In this document: positions 17,729-25,933 of the stretch, piece by piece
How positions within the stretch are numbered: position 1 is the stretch's first letter
How the letters are laid out: each line of letters begins with the position of its first letter
From: Candidatus Protochlamydia naegleriophila
GTDB taxonomy: Bacteria; Chlamydiota; Chlamydiia; Chlamydiales; Parachlamydiaceae
Reading direction: 5' to 3'
Length of the DNA stretch: 64,000 bases
Assembly: GCF_001499655.1 (NCBI RefSeq)
Contig: NZ_LN879502.1
Span: 1,364,001 to 1,428,000 of the forward strand
Translations under genes and position numbers: made by a program
Notes under the pieces: model-generated
What the model was told of the DNA's origin: nothing
What the model saw: the letters and a program-made list of their open reading frames with translations, nothing else
The model's database searches: none

Positions 17729-18796
17729 CTAAATCGGACGTTTGGCGATTAATTTTAACAGTGCTGCAATCTGCTGCAAAGACATCACGTGTTTAGCCGC
17801 CTTGATGGCAATGGCTTCTTTTGGCATTCCAAAAAGAAGACTTGTCAGAGGATCTTGTGCGATGGTTAAAGCTCCCGTTTGCTTCATTTTCAATAGGTCT
17901 TCACCGCCATCCTTACCCATGCCGGTTAAAATAATTCCAATTCCTTTAGATCCATAGGTGTGGGCTATGGAGCGAAAGAGATGGCCCACTGAGGGGCGAA
18001 TGCCTTTTTCTGGTAAAGAATCAACGAGGCGAATAAGGCCACCTTTGCGAATTTCCATGTGAAAGTGCTCCGGGGCAACATAGACAGAGCCGGGCTTGGC
18101 AAATGTCCGGTCTTTTGTCAATTGGACTTGGAGTGAAGTCATCCCTTGAAGCCAATCAACAAGCCCTTTGGTAAAGCCTGCAGAGATGTGCTGAACAACA
18201 AAAAAAGGAATCGGAAAGTTTTTGGGGATGAGGGATAAAATGGCTCCTAGGGCTTGCGGCCCTCCAAGAGATGCTCCAATAGCAATTGCCTCGATTTTAG
18301 GAAGCTTCACGAACTCTTCAATAGCTTCTTGCTGCGCGGCTGCAGCCAAAGTCGAAAAAGATGTTTCATGGTGTTGAGACGGCCATTTTACCTGAGCGGC
18401 CATTTTAATGGCTTGTATAATCGCCTGTGCATGAACTGCATAGTGAGGATCTTTAAAGCTGGCGGGTTTTTCCAGGACGTCTATGGCACCTGCACAAATG
18501 GCTTGAAAATTGCTGGCGAGCGTCTTTTCTAAAAGATTGTCGCAAATTGCAATGATTGATGTGGGCTTAGTTTGCATGTAATAATGAATCGCCTTAAAGC
18601 GATCTCTCGCTGCCAAAGCGCTATTGATGACAATGACAGCAGGGGCAAGCCGTTTTAAACAGTCTAAGCCCATTTTTTCATTCTTGACGCAAGCCTGGAG
18701 CGCAAGTTCGGGGTCTGATTTGATGATAAAAGAAAGAAGTTCTTGAGAAGAGGGAGAGTCATCGACGATCAACACTTCAATAGGATAAGGGATCAT
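17729..18796 (-). CDS. cheB: CheB-type methylesterase with a degenerate receiver domain
   Basis: CheB removes methyl (or amide) groups from receptor glutamates. This 355-residue protein has a receiver domain (1-115) and a methylesterase domain (165-355). The esterase triad is intact: Ser176 in GASLGG, His203 in VVQHISAGFT and Asp296 in GMGKDGG. In the receiver, the acidic pair in VDDS and Lys110 in LEKP are kept. The phospho-acceptor position reads PAVIVINSAL, with Asn58 where CheB has Asp, and the usual MPxMDG is lost. It should not be phosphorylated in the normal way. It ends the cluster, 23 bases after a second cheB with the opposite defect. Confidence 0.9.
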   Translation of the reverse strand: MIPYPIEVLIVDDSPSSQELLSFIIKSDPELALQACVKNEKMGLDCLKRLAPAVIVINSALAARDRFKAIHYYMQTKPTSIIAICDNLLEKTLASNFQAICAGAIDVLEKPASFKDPHYAVHAQAIIQAIKMAAQVKWPSQHHETSFSTLAAAAQQEAIEEFVKLPKIEAIAIGASLGGPQALGAILSLIPKNFPIPFFVVQHISAGFTKGLVDWLQGMTSLQVQLTKDRTFAKPGSVYVAPEHFHMEIRKGGLIRLVDSLPEKGIRPSVGHLFRSIAHTYGSKGIGIILTGMGKDGGEDLLKMKQTGALTIAQDPLTSLLFGMPKEAIAIKAAKHVMSLQQIAALLKLIAKRPI

Positions 18797-18819
18797 CGAT
18801 GACTCATCTGTTTAAACTG

Positions 18820-19866
18820 CTATTTTAATTTGACTAAAGATTCTAAAGTAGTGGCTATTTCATTTAAGGAGACAACCTGACTTGCAGCTCCGGCTTCAAT
18901 GGCCTGATGAGACTTTTCAGCAAGCAGGCTGCTTTCTTCGTCTTGTACTAGGGCCAGGCCGCCTTTTTGCTTGATCGCCAGCAATCCATCGATGCCGTCA
19001 TTTCCATGTCCAGCCAGGAGAATGGCAATGCTTTTTGCCCCCATTTGATCTGCAATCGAGCGGAAGAACAGGTCTATGGAGGGTGCAGGTTGGTTGGATG
19101 CCGCAGGCGTGAGTTTTAAGGTTTTTCCAGGGCCCACTTCCAAATGATGTTTATCAGGGCAAACGTAAATAGTGCTGGGCGCCAAGACTTCTCCATCGGT
19201 TGCTAGCTTGGTCTTTAAAGCGCATGAAGAGGCAAGCCAATCCACCAATCCTTCCATGAATCCGCTCCCGAACTGTTGGGTAATTAAAATAGGAACAGGA
19301 AAGTCTTGGGGGAGAGGAGAGAGAATAGTAGAAAGACTTTGAGTGGCCCCAACTGAGGCGCCAATTGCTATGGCGTCGACAGATAGAGTGCCTTTGGCAA
19401 AAATGGGTGCAGGCTGTGTTTGCGTGGGGCTGTGAAAAACTGAGAGTGGACGGGGTTTGATTTTGACATTCGAAAGGACTTTAATGGCTTGAATCAGTGA
19501 CTGTGCGATTTCTTGATATTTGGGATCGCGCAATCCAGCCGGCTTGCTTAAAATGGCCAATGCTCCAGCGCTTAATGCGCGGTATCCTTGCTTGACTTCT
19601 TTAGCATTGTAAATACCGCTTACGATGATAATGGGAAGAGGAAAGCTTTCCATGATTCGTCTCGTGGCTTCATATCCATCCATTTTAGGCATGACAATAT
19701 CCATCATGACGATATGGGGCTTGTTTTCACTAATGAATTTTAACGCTTCTTCTCCATTTTCAACCTTTCCAACGACCTTTAAACCAGAGTCCGATTCAAT
19801 GATGTGGGTCAGTAATTCTCTTGAAACAGCTGAATCGTCAACAATTAAGACTTGGATGGGGTTCAT
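18820..19866 (-). CDS. cheB: CheB-type protein with intact receiver but defective esterase
   Basis: This 348-residue protein has a canonical receiver: VDDS, Asp56 in IVMMDIVMPKMDG and the Lys in LSKPAG. In the esterase domain Ser171 (GASVGAT) and Asp290 (GHGNDG) remain. The active-site His position in ITQxxxxGF is Gln198 (ILITQQFGSGF), and GxSxGG has become GASVGA. Catalysis of demethylation is therefore doubtful. The protein may instead bind phosphate and partner the neighbouring CheB, whose receiver is dead and whose esterase is intact. It lies 23 bases upstream of that gene and about 300 bases downstream of cheA. Confidence 0.9.
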   Translation of the reverse strand: MNPIQVLIVDDSAVSRELLTHIIESDSGLKVVGKVENGEEALKFISENKPHIVMMDIVMPKMDGYEATRRIMESFPLPIIIVSGIYNAKEVKQGYRALSAGALAILSKPAGLRDPKYQEIAQSLIQAIKVLSNVKIKPRPLSVFHSPTQTQPAPIFAKGTLSVDAIAIGASVGATQSLSTILSPLPQDFPVPILITQQFGSGFMEGLVDWLASSCALKTKLATDGEVLAPSTIYVCPDKHHLEVGPGKTLKLTPAASNQPAPSIDLFFRSIADQMGAKSIAILLAGHGNDGIDGLLAIKQKGGLALVQDEESSLLAEKSHQAIEAGAASQVVSLNEIATTLESLVKLK

Positions 19867-20165
19867 AGATTCGGTTCCTTTTAGTTCTGGTGCAAAAATA
19901 CTCGTTTTAGAATGGGATTATAGTAAGTAAGTTGACTTGTCTAAACAATAAGGCTTGGGTTGAATCGCTTAGGAGCTTATTTAGCAAGCTTGCTATTGCT
20001 TGATACTACGGTTATAGAGCATGAGTTTTTTTATAACAATTTTTTTATACAATAAAATTTTTTAAGTTCGTTCTCATAGGCTTCAAACAGCTAGTGAGTT
20101 TTCACTACTAAGATCCTAAGACTCTATTGAGGAATAAGCCATTATATCCAATTTCTTCAGAGAAG
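19867..20165. other. AT-rich gap between cheA and the cheB pair
   Basis: These 299 bases contain no credible ORF. The sequence near 20025-20060 is almost pure A/T and could hold a promoter for the cheB pair (minus strand). No clear hairpin is visible. Confidence 0.35.
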
Positions 20166-21953
20166 TTAGCCATTCGATTTTTTTAGAATGGACTTAACTA
20201 AGTCAAAAGGGTCTAGGATGGGAATCACTTGTCCTGATTCAGACATGGTAGCTGCAGCAATATTTTGGGCATGCAGAATTTGTGTTCCCAAATGTTTGAC
20301 GAGGATCTCTTGTTCGTTCCAAATTTCATCGACTCCCAAGCCTACAAGTTTATTGGCTGCAGTTATAATGAGAGCAAAAGAGGGGGGATTATCAGAAGGG
20401 GAAAAAAAGGAGGCTAGTTCAGTATAGGGAAGCTCTTGCTGTTCGAAGACAATCGTTTGCCTGCTGTTTGAAATGGGGGCCGAAGGGGGGAGTTTAATGA
20501 TTTTTTTGATGTGGTGAGAGGAAAGAATGAAGCTGCGCTTGGCTGCTTTTACGTGGATGCCGCGAAATGCAGCCAAATTGACCGGAATGGTGAGGTGAAA
20601 AGTTGTGCCGCGATCTTTTTGGGTTTCGACGCAGATCGATCCCCCAAGCTTTTCAATTTTTTCAGCGACAATCCCCATTCCCAGTCCGCGCCCTGAAAGG
20701 GTACTCAGAGTGGGGCTTGTAGACAAACCTGATTGGAAAATCAGGTTGATGCTCTCTTCATCGCTCAGTTTTTGCCAGTCTTGTTCTTTGATGATCCCTT
20801 GCTGTAAAGCAGCCTGCTTGATTTTATCTGTATCGATTCCTTTGCCGTCGTCGCAAATGAGGATCTCAACTTTTTGTCCATTGCCATGAACGGCTTGAAT
20901 CTTTAAATGACCGATTGGTGATTTGTGTTTGCGAATCCTTTCTTCCGGAAGCTCAATTCCATGATCGATGCTGTTGCGGAGTAGATGGGTAAAGGGATCT
21001 CTCAGCTCTTCTAAGATGCGCCGATCAACTTCTATTTCTCCTCCCTGGCATTCTAAATGAATATCTTTGTGAAGGGAGTGAGAGATGTCACGAATCATTT
21101 TAGGGAATAAGTCGAACAGATTTGCAAAGGGTTGCAGCAGGAGGTGTTTAACGCCTTCAACAATCTGATCGACTAGATGGGTCGCCAAACGGGCATCTTG
21201 AGAGGCTTGTTTAATGCCCGTTTGGAGATAAGCATTGATCTCTTTTGTGATTGAGTGTCCGGCATCTTTTGTAGAATGAGCAAGAGTTGGAGATGGGCCT
21301 TGTCTTTTGTCCCAGTCGACTAGGATCGCTTGAATGTTTTTCAATTCTTGCAAGCGCTGTTTTGCCATGAATTTCAGAGCCACGGTCTCTTCAATTTGTT
21401 CGAGGAGATGGTTTAACTTAACTGACGAGAGCCGGATGGCACAATCCTTGTCTTTTACGACAATCGAAGGTGTGGGCTGTTCTAAAGTTGAATCCTGACG
21501 GGGTGATAAAGATGAGGGCTCTATTGGGCTTTTTGGTAATGAAGGGTGAAGCAATTCGCTTAATTGCGCTAATAAGGCTTCGAGCATCACTTCATCGTGA
21601 GGGACTTCTGAAAATTCTGATTGTAGAATGGAGTGACGGATCCAATCGAGCGCTTCAAAAAAAGTGTCAAATAGTTGCGGCGATGAGGCAATGTCTTGCT
21701 GTTTCCACGCCGACAAGACGCTTTCAAGCGCTTGACAAAGCTTTTCGGTGGCAAAGAAGTCGACCGATCGAGAAGCGCTTTTAAGGCTGTGGGCGGCGCG
21801 AAAAATGGTTTCGACTAACTCTTGTTCTTGGATCTGTGAGGGATGCTTTTCCAGAGCGAGCAACCCCTCGGTTAGTGCTTGCAGCAGATCATTGCTTTCG
21901 ATTCGGTAGGTTTGCAGTAAATGGACTAAAAAATCGCGTTCCTGTTGGTCCAT
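20166..21953 (-). CDS. cheA: Chemotaxis-type histidine kinase CheA
   Basis: The 595-residue protein carries the CheA domains in order. The Hpt domain has His55 in FRAAHSLKSAS. A Pro/Ser-rich linker takes the place of a clear P2 (CheY/CheB docking) domain. Then come the dimerisation helices, the HATPase (RDPFTHLLRNSIDHGIE, CDDGKGID, GRGLGMGIV, RGTTFHLTIP) and a C-terminal CheW-like domain. All kinase boxes look intact. It is slightly shorter than E. coli CheA. It is encoded 23 bases after the receptor gene and would be coupled to it by CheW. It should phosphorylate the receiver of the downstream CheB with Asp56. No CheY is encoded in the window. Confidence 0.95.
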   Translation of the reverse strand: MDQQERDFLVHLLQTYRIESNDLLQALTEGLLALEKHPSQIQEQELVETIFRAAHSLKSASRSVDFFATEKLCQALESVLSAWKQQDIASSPQLFDTFFEALDWIRHSILQSEFSEVPHDEVMLEALLAQLSELLHPSLPKSPIEPSSLSPRQDSTLEQPTPSIVVKDKDCAIRLSSVKLNHLLEQIEETVALKFMAKQRLQELKNIQAILVDWDKRQGPSPTLAHSTKDAGHSITKEINAYLQTGIKQASQDARLATHLVDQIVEGVKHLLLQPFANLFDLFPKMIRDISHSLHKDIHLECQGGEIEVDRRILEELRDPFTHLLRNSIDHGIELPEERIRKHKSPIGHLKIQAVHGNGQKVEILICDDGKGIDTDKIKQAALQQGIIKEQDWQKLSDEESINLIFQSGLSTSPTLSTLSGRGLGMGIVAEKIEKLGGSICVETQKDRGTTFHLTIPVNLAAFRGIHVKAAKRSFILSSHHIKKIIKLPPSAPISNSRQTIVFEQQELPYTELASFFSPSDNPPSFALIITAANKLVGLGVDEIWNEQEILVKHLGTQILHAQNIAAATMSESGQVIPILDPFDLVKSILKKSNG

Positions 21954-21976
21954 TCAATATCCTTTAGGCAAAGTGG

Positions 21977-23806
21977 CTACTGTTTGTATTCATGCGAAAG
22001 TTCCTTCAAATTATTGCCAACAGCATTGAGTCCTTTGATGCCCGATTCAATCTGGTGCATATGGTCGACTTGTTGCTGGGTGGCATCTTTGATCTGGATC
22101 ATGGCTGTAGCAACCTGCTCTACGCCTATCAGTTGTTGCTGGCTCGAGTGGGCAATTTGATTAGCCGCTTGGACGACATTGGAAATTTCCTTAGCAAGTG
22201 ATCGGATGGATTGGTTGGTTTGTGACGATTGAATTACGCCATTTGCCACCGTTTGCGTTCCTTGCTCCGCTGCATGGACGGCAGATCGCATGGCTTGCTG
22301 AATGTCATGCAAAATATTGCGGACTTGTACGGTTGCCTGCTTAGATTGATCTGCTAAACTTCGGACCTCTTGTGCGACGACAGCAAATCCTTTGCCCTGG
22401 TCGCCGGCTTTGGCAGCTTCGATAGCAGCATTCACAGCTAGCAAATGAGACTGCTCAGCCAGCTCGTTAACCGTATCAATGATCACTCCTATGGCTTGGC
22501 TATGTTCATTTAGCTGGGCAATGCTTTGGGAGATTATCTTCATATCATCTTGAATGTGATGCATGCCTTGAATTGTTTCGTCAATAGCCTGTTCATTTTC
22601 ATGCAAGACTTGCAGTGTTTGATCCGATACCTTGGCTACATGCTTGGCTTGCTCGGAAGAAATATCAGCTGTTTTTTTTAGTTCTTTAACGGTTGCTGCT
22701 GTATTATTGACAGAGTCTGCCGTGGATTTTGTAATGTTGGAGGCTTCGCTTACAGCTTCGAGCATGTCGCTTCCAGAATGCGAAAGCAAACGTATTTCTT
22801 GCTGCAGTTTTTGCGCCAGCAGCCTTAAATTATGCAGCAGAAGGTAGAGTGTAATCCCCAAAGTCAAAAGAGCGATTAATAAAGTGACAAAAATGTTTCT
22901 TTCTAAGACTTCTTTACTTGCAAGAGTATTGCGAATACTCTCTCCCTGTAGGCGCAATTCCACTTCGCGTAATAAATCGATTTTCTCTGTTTGAGCATCC
23001 CACCAATGCTGGGCATCGGTTGTTAAAGCCTTGTCTGGTCCGGCCTCCGTTAGTGTTTCCTCTATTTGTGCAGCCGTGCGTACGTAAGGACTGCGCATGA
23101 TCGTTTTATAGAGGGCCTCTTGAGAGTCTGTGGCTATTTCAAAGAACACTTTTTTGAATGCTGCCTGTTGTCCAATTGAATTGAGCAGCCGGGCATATTG
23201 ATTGGATGTCAGCTGTCCATTTAGTAAGCTTAAAAAAACGAGCCGTTTTTCCTGGTTTGTTTCCAATTTTTCATAAATGAGATTCATATAGGCGAATAAC
23301 GCCTTAGCAAGATCCACATCTTTAGTTTGGCGTGCTAAATTGGAAATGTGATCGATGAGTTCGGCGTTGATTTCATCAATATAATTGCTCAATTCTTGTG
23401 GCGTAGATTCTTTTTGATCAATTTGGAGCCGCATTTGATCTAGATTGTTCAACCTGTTAAAGGTTTTCTGAAAAAGGGAAGGTAAGTTAGTGCCCGGAAT
23501 TTTGAAAGTAATCTGATTGACGAATTTTTTAATCATGGCAATGAGCTCATCGGTTTGATTGCGCGCCTCTCTTAAATCCTCATGATAGCGGTCGCCGTTT
23601 TGCTGTAACTTTAAAACGGAAAGAGTCAATTCCTCTTGGAGAGAATCTACGAGCAAGCTGATATTGTCGCTCAAAGTAGATAATTCGATAATTTGGTTTT
23701 TGTCTTGAATGTCTTGATAATCCAAGTACAAAAACTGGGTGATAAAGCCCATTAAAATAATAAAAGGCAGTAAAATTAAAAAGAGCAGGCGATATTTCAT
23801 GGGCAT
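21977..23806 (-). CDS. Methyl-accepting chemotaxis protein with NIT-type sensor domain
   Basis: This 609-residue receptor has a TM at about residues 5-27, a periplasmic helical region to about 290, a second TM near 300-320 and a cytoplasmic signalling coiled coil. The tip [32 protein letters not shown] is the conserved MCP hairpin. The sensory region ([25 protein letters not shown] and later helices) resembles the NIT nitrate/nitrite-sensing domain. I see no convincing HAMP domain after TM2. The start directly abuts the cheW stop (TAAATG). The ligand is not known. Confidence 0.88.
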   Translation of the reverse strand: MPMKYRLLFLILLPFIILMGFITQFLYLDYQDIQDKNQIIELSTLSDNISLLVDSLQEELTLSVLKLQQNGDRYHEDLREARNQTDELIAMIKKFVNQITFKIPGTNLPSLFQKTFNRLNNLDQMRLQIDQKESTPQELSNYIDEINAELIDHISNLARQTKDVDLAKALFAYMNLIYEKLETNQEKRLVFLSLLNGQLTSNQYARLLNSIGQQAAFKKVFFEIATDSQEALYKTIMRSPYVRTAAQIEETLTEAGPDKALTTDAQHWWDAQTEKIDLLREVELRLQGESIRNTLASKEVLERNIFVTLLIALLTLGITLYLLLHNLRLLAQKLQQEIRLLSHSGSDMLEAVSEASNITKSTADSVNNTAATVKELKKTADISSEQAKHVAKVSDQTLQVLHENEQAIDETIQGMHHIQDDMKIISQSIAQLNEHSQAIGVIIDTVNELAEQSHLLAVNAAIEAAKAGDQGKGFAVVAQEVRSLADQSKQATVQVRNILHDIQQAMRSAVHAAEQGTQTVANGVIQSSQTNQSIRSLAKEISNVVQAANQIAHSSQQQLIGVEQVATAMIQIKDATQQQVDHMHQIESGIKGLNAVGNNLKELSHEYKQ

Positions 23807-24346
23807 TTAGTCGTTCTCCTGAGCAAGCGCTTGATTGGCTCTTTCTTGTATGAGTAGATGGGAATCTTCTATAAGAGTTTCTCCATCGATGAGTATTAAT
23901 TGACCGCTGAACTCTCCCTTGATGTGTTTTTGCCAGATGCCAGGATAAGGAGAGAGTGATTCAGCGGGCAACGTTTCTGTTCGGTCAACAGTCTCGATGA
24001 TAATGGCAAATTCGCGCAACTGATTGGTTAAAAGGATGGCAAGAGAATTTGTACGCGCTTTCACTGGCGCTAGCCCAAGGACAATCGCTAGATCAAAGAC
24101 AGCGATAATCCTTCTTTTTAGATTCACAACGCCTTTAAAATGGGGTGGCATGTCAAAAAGAGGGGTGAGTTCTTTAATGGTAAAAACTTCTTTAATAAAT
24201 CTAGACTCAATTGCGTATGCCTGCTGATTGATGGTAAAGACAACCACATGAAGGGATTCTGAATTGAACTTTAAAGGTGTGGCTAACTTCGCCTCCTCTT
24301 CATTTAAAATGTTCTGAGAAAGGAAATGCGGCGTTGGAAGGGACAT
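23807..24346 (-). CDS. cheW: CheW-like coupling protein
   Basis: The 179-residue protein has a CheW/P5-type SH3-like fold: LHVVVFTINQQAYAIE, FIKEVFTI, HFKGVVNLKRRIIAVFDL and a final ILIDGETLIED. The N-terminal ~25 residues are an extension compared with classical CheW. It is the first gene of cheW-mcp-cheA, with no gap to the receptor gene. It should couple the receptor tip to CheA. The cluster continues to the two cheB genes after a gap of 299 bases. Confidence 0.92.
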   Translation of the reverse strand: MSLPTPHFLSQNILNEEEAKLATPLKFNSESLHVVVFTINQQAYAIESRFIKEVFTIKELTPLFDMPPHFKGVVNLKRRIIAVFDLAIVLGLAPVKARTNSLAILLTNQLREFAIIIETVDRTETLPAESLSPYPGIWQKHIKGEFSGQLILIDGETLIEDSHLLIQERANQALAQEND

Positions 24347-24556
24347 GGAGAAGTCTCTTTTGAGTAAGTTTTAGTCGCTTGTTTCGGGCAAAAGTTTTTT
24401 ATAATCCAAATTTGACTTTATGCACAAGTAGTTGTGATATTATAAAAATGTCTTTGATCTATCTCATTACTTAAAAAATGTATTTTATTATTGTCTTGTT
24501 TATAGTTTGTGTATTAAAAATGTGTCTTTTTTATTCCTGTTATATTAGTTAAAAGT

Positions 24557-25630
24557 ATGTCTGTTTATTATTTTTCTAATATCGATACTCTTCAAAATAC
24601 AATAATAGATCCTCATTCTCATTATAGCGAAGCTGCCGAGATTGATCGGGATGAGGTGATTCATTTCAATAGGCTCTATGCTAAAGTTGGGAAAATCACT
24701 AAAAAGCATGGCGTAGTTTGGCGGGTGGGTCAAATCATAATAAGCATTCTAACCGCTTTTGCCATTTGTCCATTATTTTCCGCATCTTGTCGTCAATTTA
24801 TTAAAAATTCTTGGAAAAAAGGGACAAGTGGACAAGAAGAGATCTGCCTGTATGTTTTAAAAACATTAGCACAAGATTTGATTTTGAAGGGCTGTTCAGC
24901 TTTTTTAGACAAACAGTGGGAAGAGGCTTTTAGACAGATCAATCTTGCGGTGATTCTTGAGCCTGGTAAGGCTTTAACTACTCGAGGTTTTTTTTATACT
25001 GTAAAAAATAGGTTTGACGAAGCCTTGAACGATTACAATAAAGCTTTAGAGCGAAACCACGATTCGGTTACAACCTTACTCTGTCGCGGCGAGCTTTATA
25101 AAGAATTAGACAGATATGATGATGCTTTAGAAGATTTCACTGAGGCTTTGAAGATAGAACCAACGTCAGCCAGTGTTTTGCGTTCTCGAGGTGATCTTTT
25201 TTGTGCACAGGGCTTGTTAGAAGAGGCAATGCGGGATTACGATGAATCATTATATATGGATTACAATTTAGTGACTCTACTAAATAGAGTGGATCTATAT
25301 CGCAAATTAGGGAGGAATGAGGAAGCGTTAGAAGACCTCAGTGGCTTTTTGGCTATAGAGCCAGGGTCTGCTTCTGCTTTACGCTATCGAGGGAATCTAT
25401 ATCGTCAATTAGGTCGATTGGAAGAGGCATTAGAAGACCTCAATGGCTCTTTGGCTGTAAAGCCAAGGTCCGCTTCTGATTTGCATTATCGAGGAGACGT
25501 GTATCGTCAATTAGGCCGATTGGAAGAAGCGTTAGAAGACCTCAATAGTTCCTTAGCTATAAAGCCTGGCTCAGCTGCTGTTTTGGGTTGTCGGGAGAAT
25601 GTGTATCGTCAATTAGGTCGATTGGAATAG
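24557..25630 (+). CDS. TPR protein, C-terminally truncated
   Basis: The 357-residue protein shares its first ~110 residues with the 1082-residue TPR protein downstream. That part includes a membrane-like helix (VWRVGQIIISILTAFAICPLFS). About seven 34-residue TPR units follow. The last three repeats (around 25380-25630) are almost identical in DNA, indicating recent expansion. The frame ends abruptly inside a repeat: where the previous copies read CGATTGGAAGAG, this one reads CGATTGGAATAG. It is therefore probably a truncated version of a longer gene, perhaps still expressed. TPRs bind proteins, and the target is unknown. Confidence 0.8.
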   Translation: MSVYYFSNIDTLQNTIIDPHSHYSEAAEIDRDEVIHFNRLYAKVGKITKKHGVVWRVGQIIISILTAFAICPLFSASCRQFIKNSWKKGTSGQEEICLYVLKTLAQDLILKGCSAFLDKQWEEAFRQINLAVILEPGKALTTRGFFYTVKNRFDEALNDYNKALERNHDSVTTLLCRGELYKELDRYDDALEDFTEALKIEPTSASVLRSRGDLFCAQGLLEEAMRDYDESLYMDYNLVTLLNRVDLYRKLGRNEEALEDLSGFLAIEPGSASALRYRGNLYRQLGRLEEALEDLNGSLAVKPRSASDLHYRGDVYRQLGRLEEALEDLNSSLAIKPGSAAVLGCRENVYRQLGRLE

Positions 25631-25718
25631 ACATTGATTGCAACCGGGCACAAGAGCTTGATCACTGCGGTGTAATCAAACCTCACTCCCAAATTTAGTA
25701 TTTGCAAGAGAATCCCAT

Positions 25719-25747
25719 GAGAGGGCCTGAATCTTCAGGCTACTCTC
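25719..25747 (+). terminator. Hairpin after the truncated TPR gene
   Basis: GAGAG-GGCCTGAA at 25719-25731 pairs with TTCAGGCT-A-CTCTC at 25734-25747, with a one-base bulge and a tiny loop. No strong T-tract follows. It lies in the 303-base gap 25631-25933, which otherwise holds decayed sequence and the promoter of the giant TPR gene. Confidence 0.5.
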
Positions 25748-25933
25748 TCCCACACACTCTCTTTAAAAACCTTTATATCTACTAGACACACCTCTTAAAA
25801 CTCTAGACAATATTATAAAAAAGCAGTGCCTTTTTATTTTTAAAAGAGTACTTTCTTCTGCTTCAAATTTTTTAAACGCATCTCTTTCGATTTCTAATTC
25901 TGACAAATTCAATCTCGCACTAAGGACATAACC

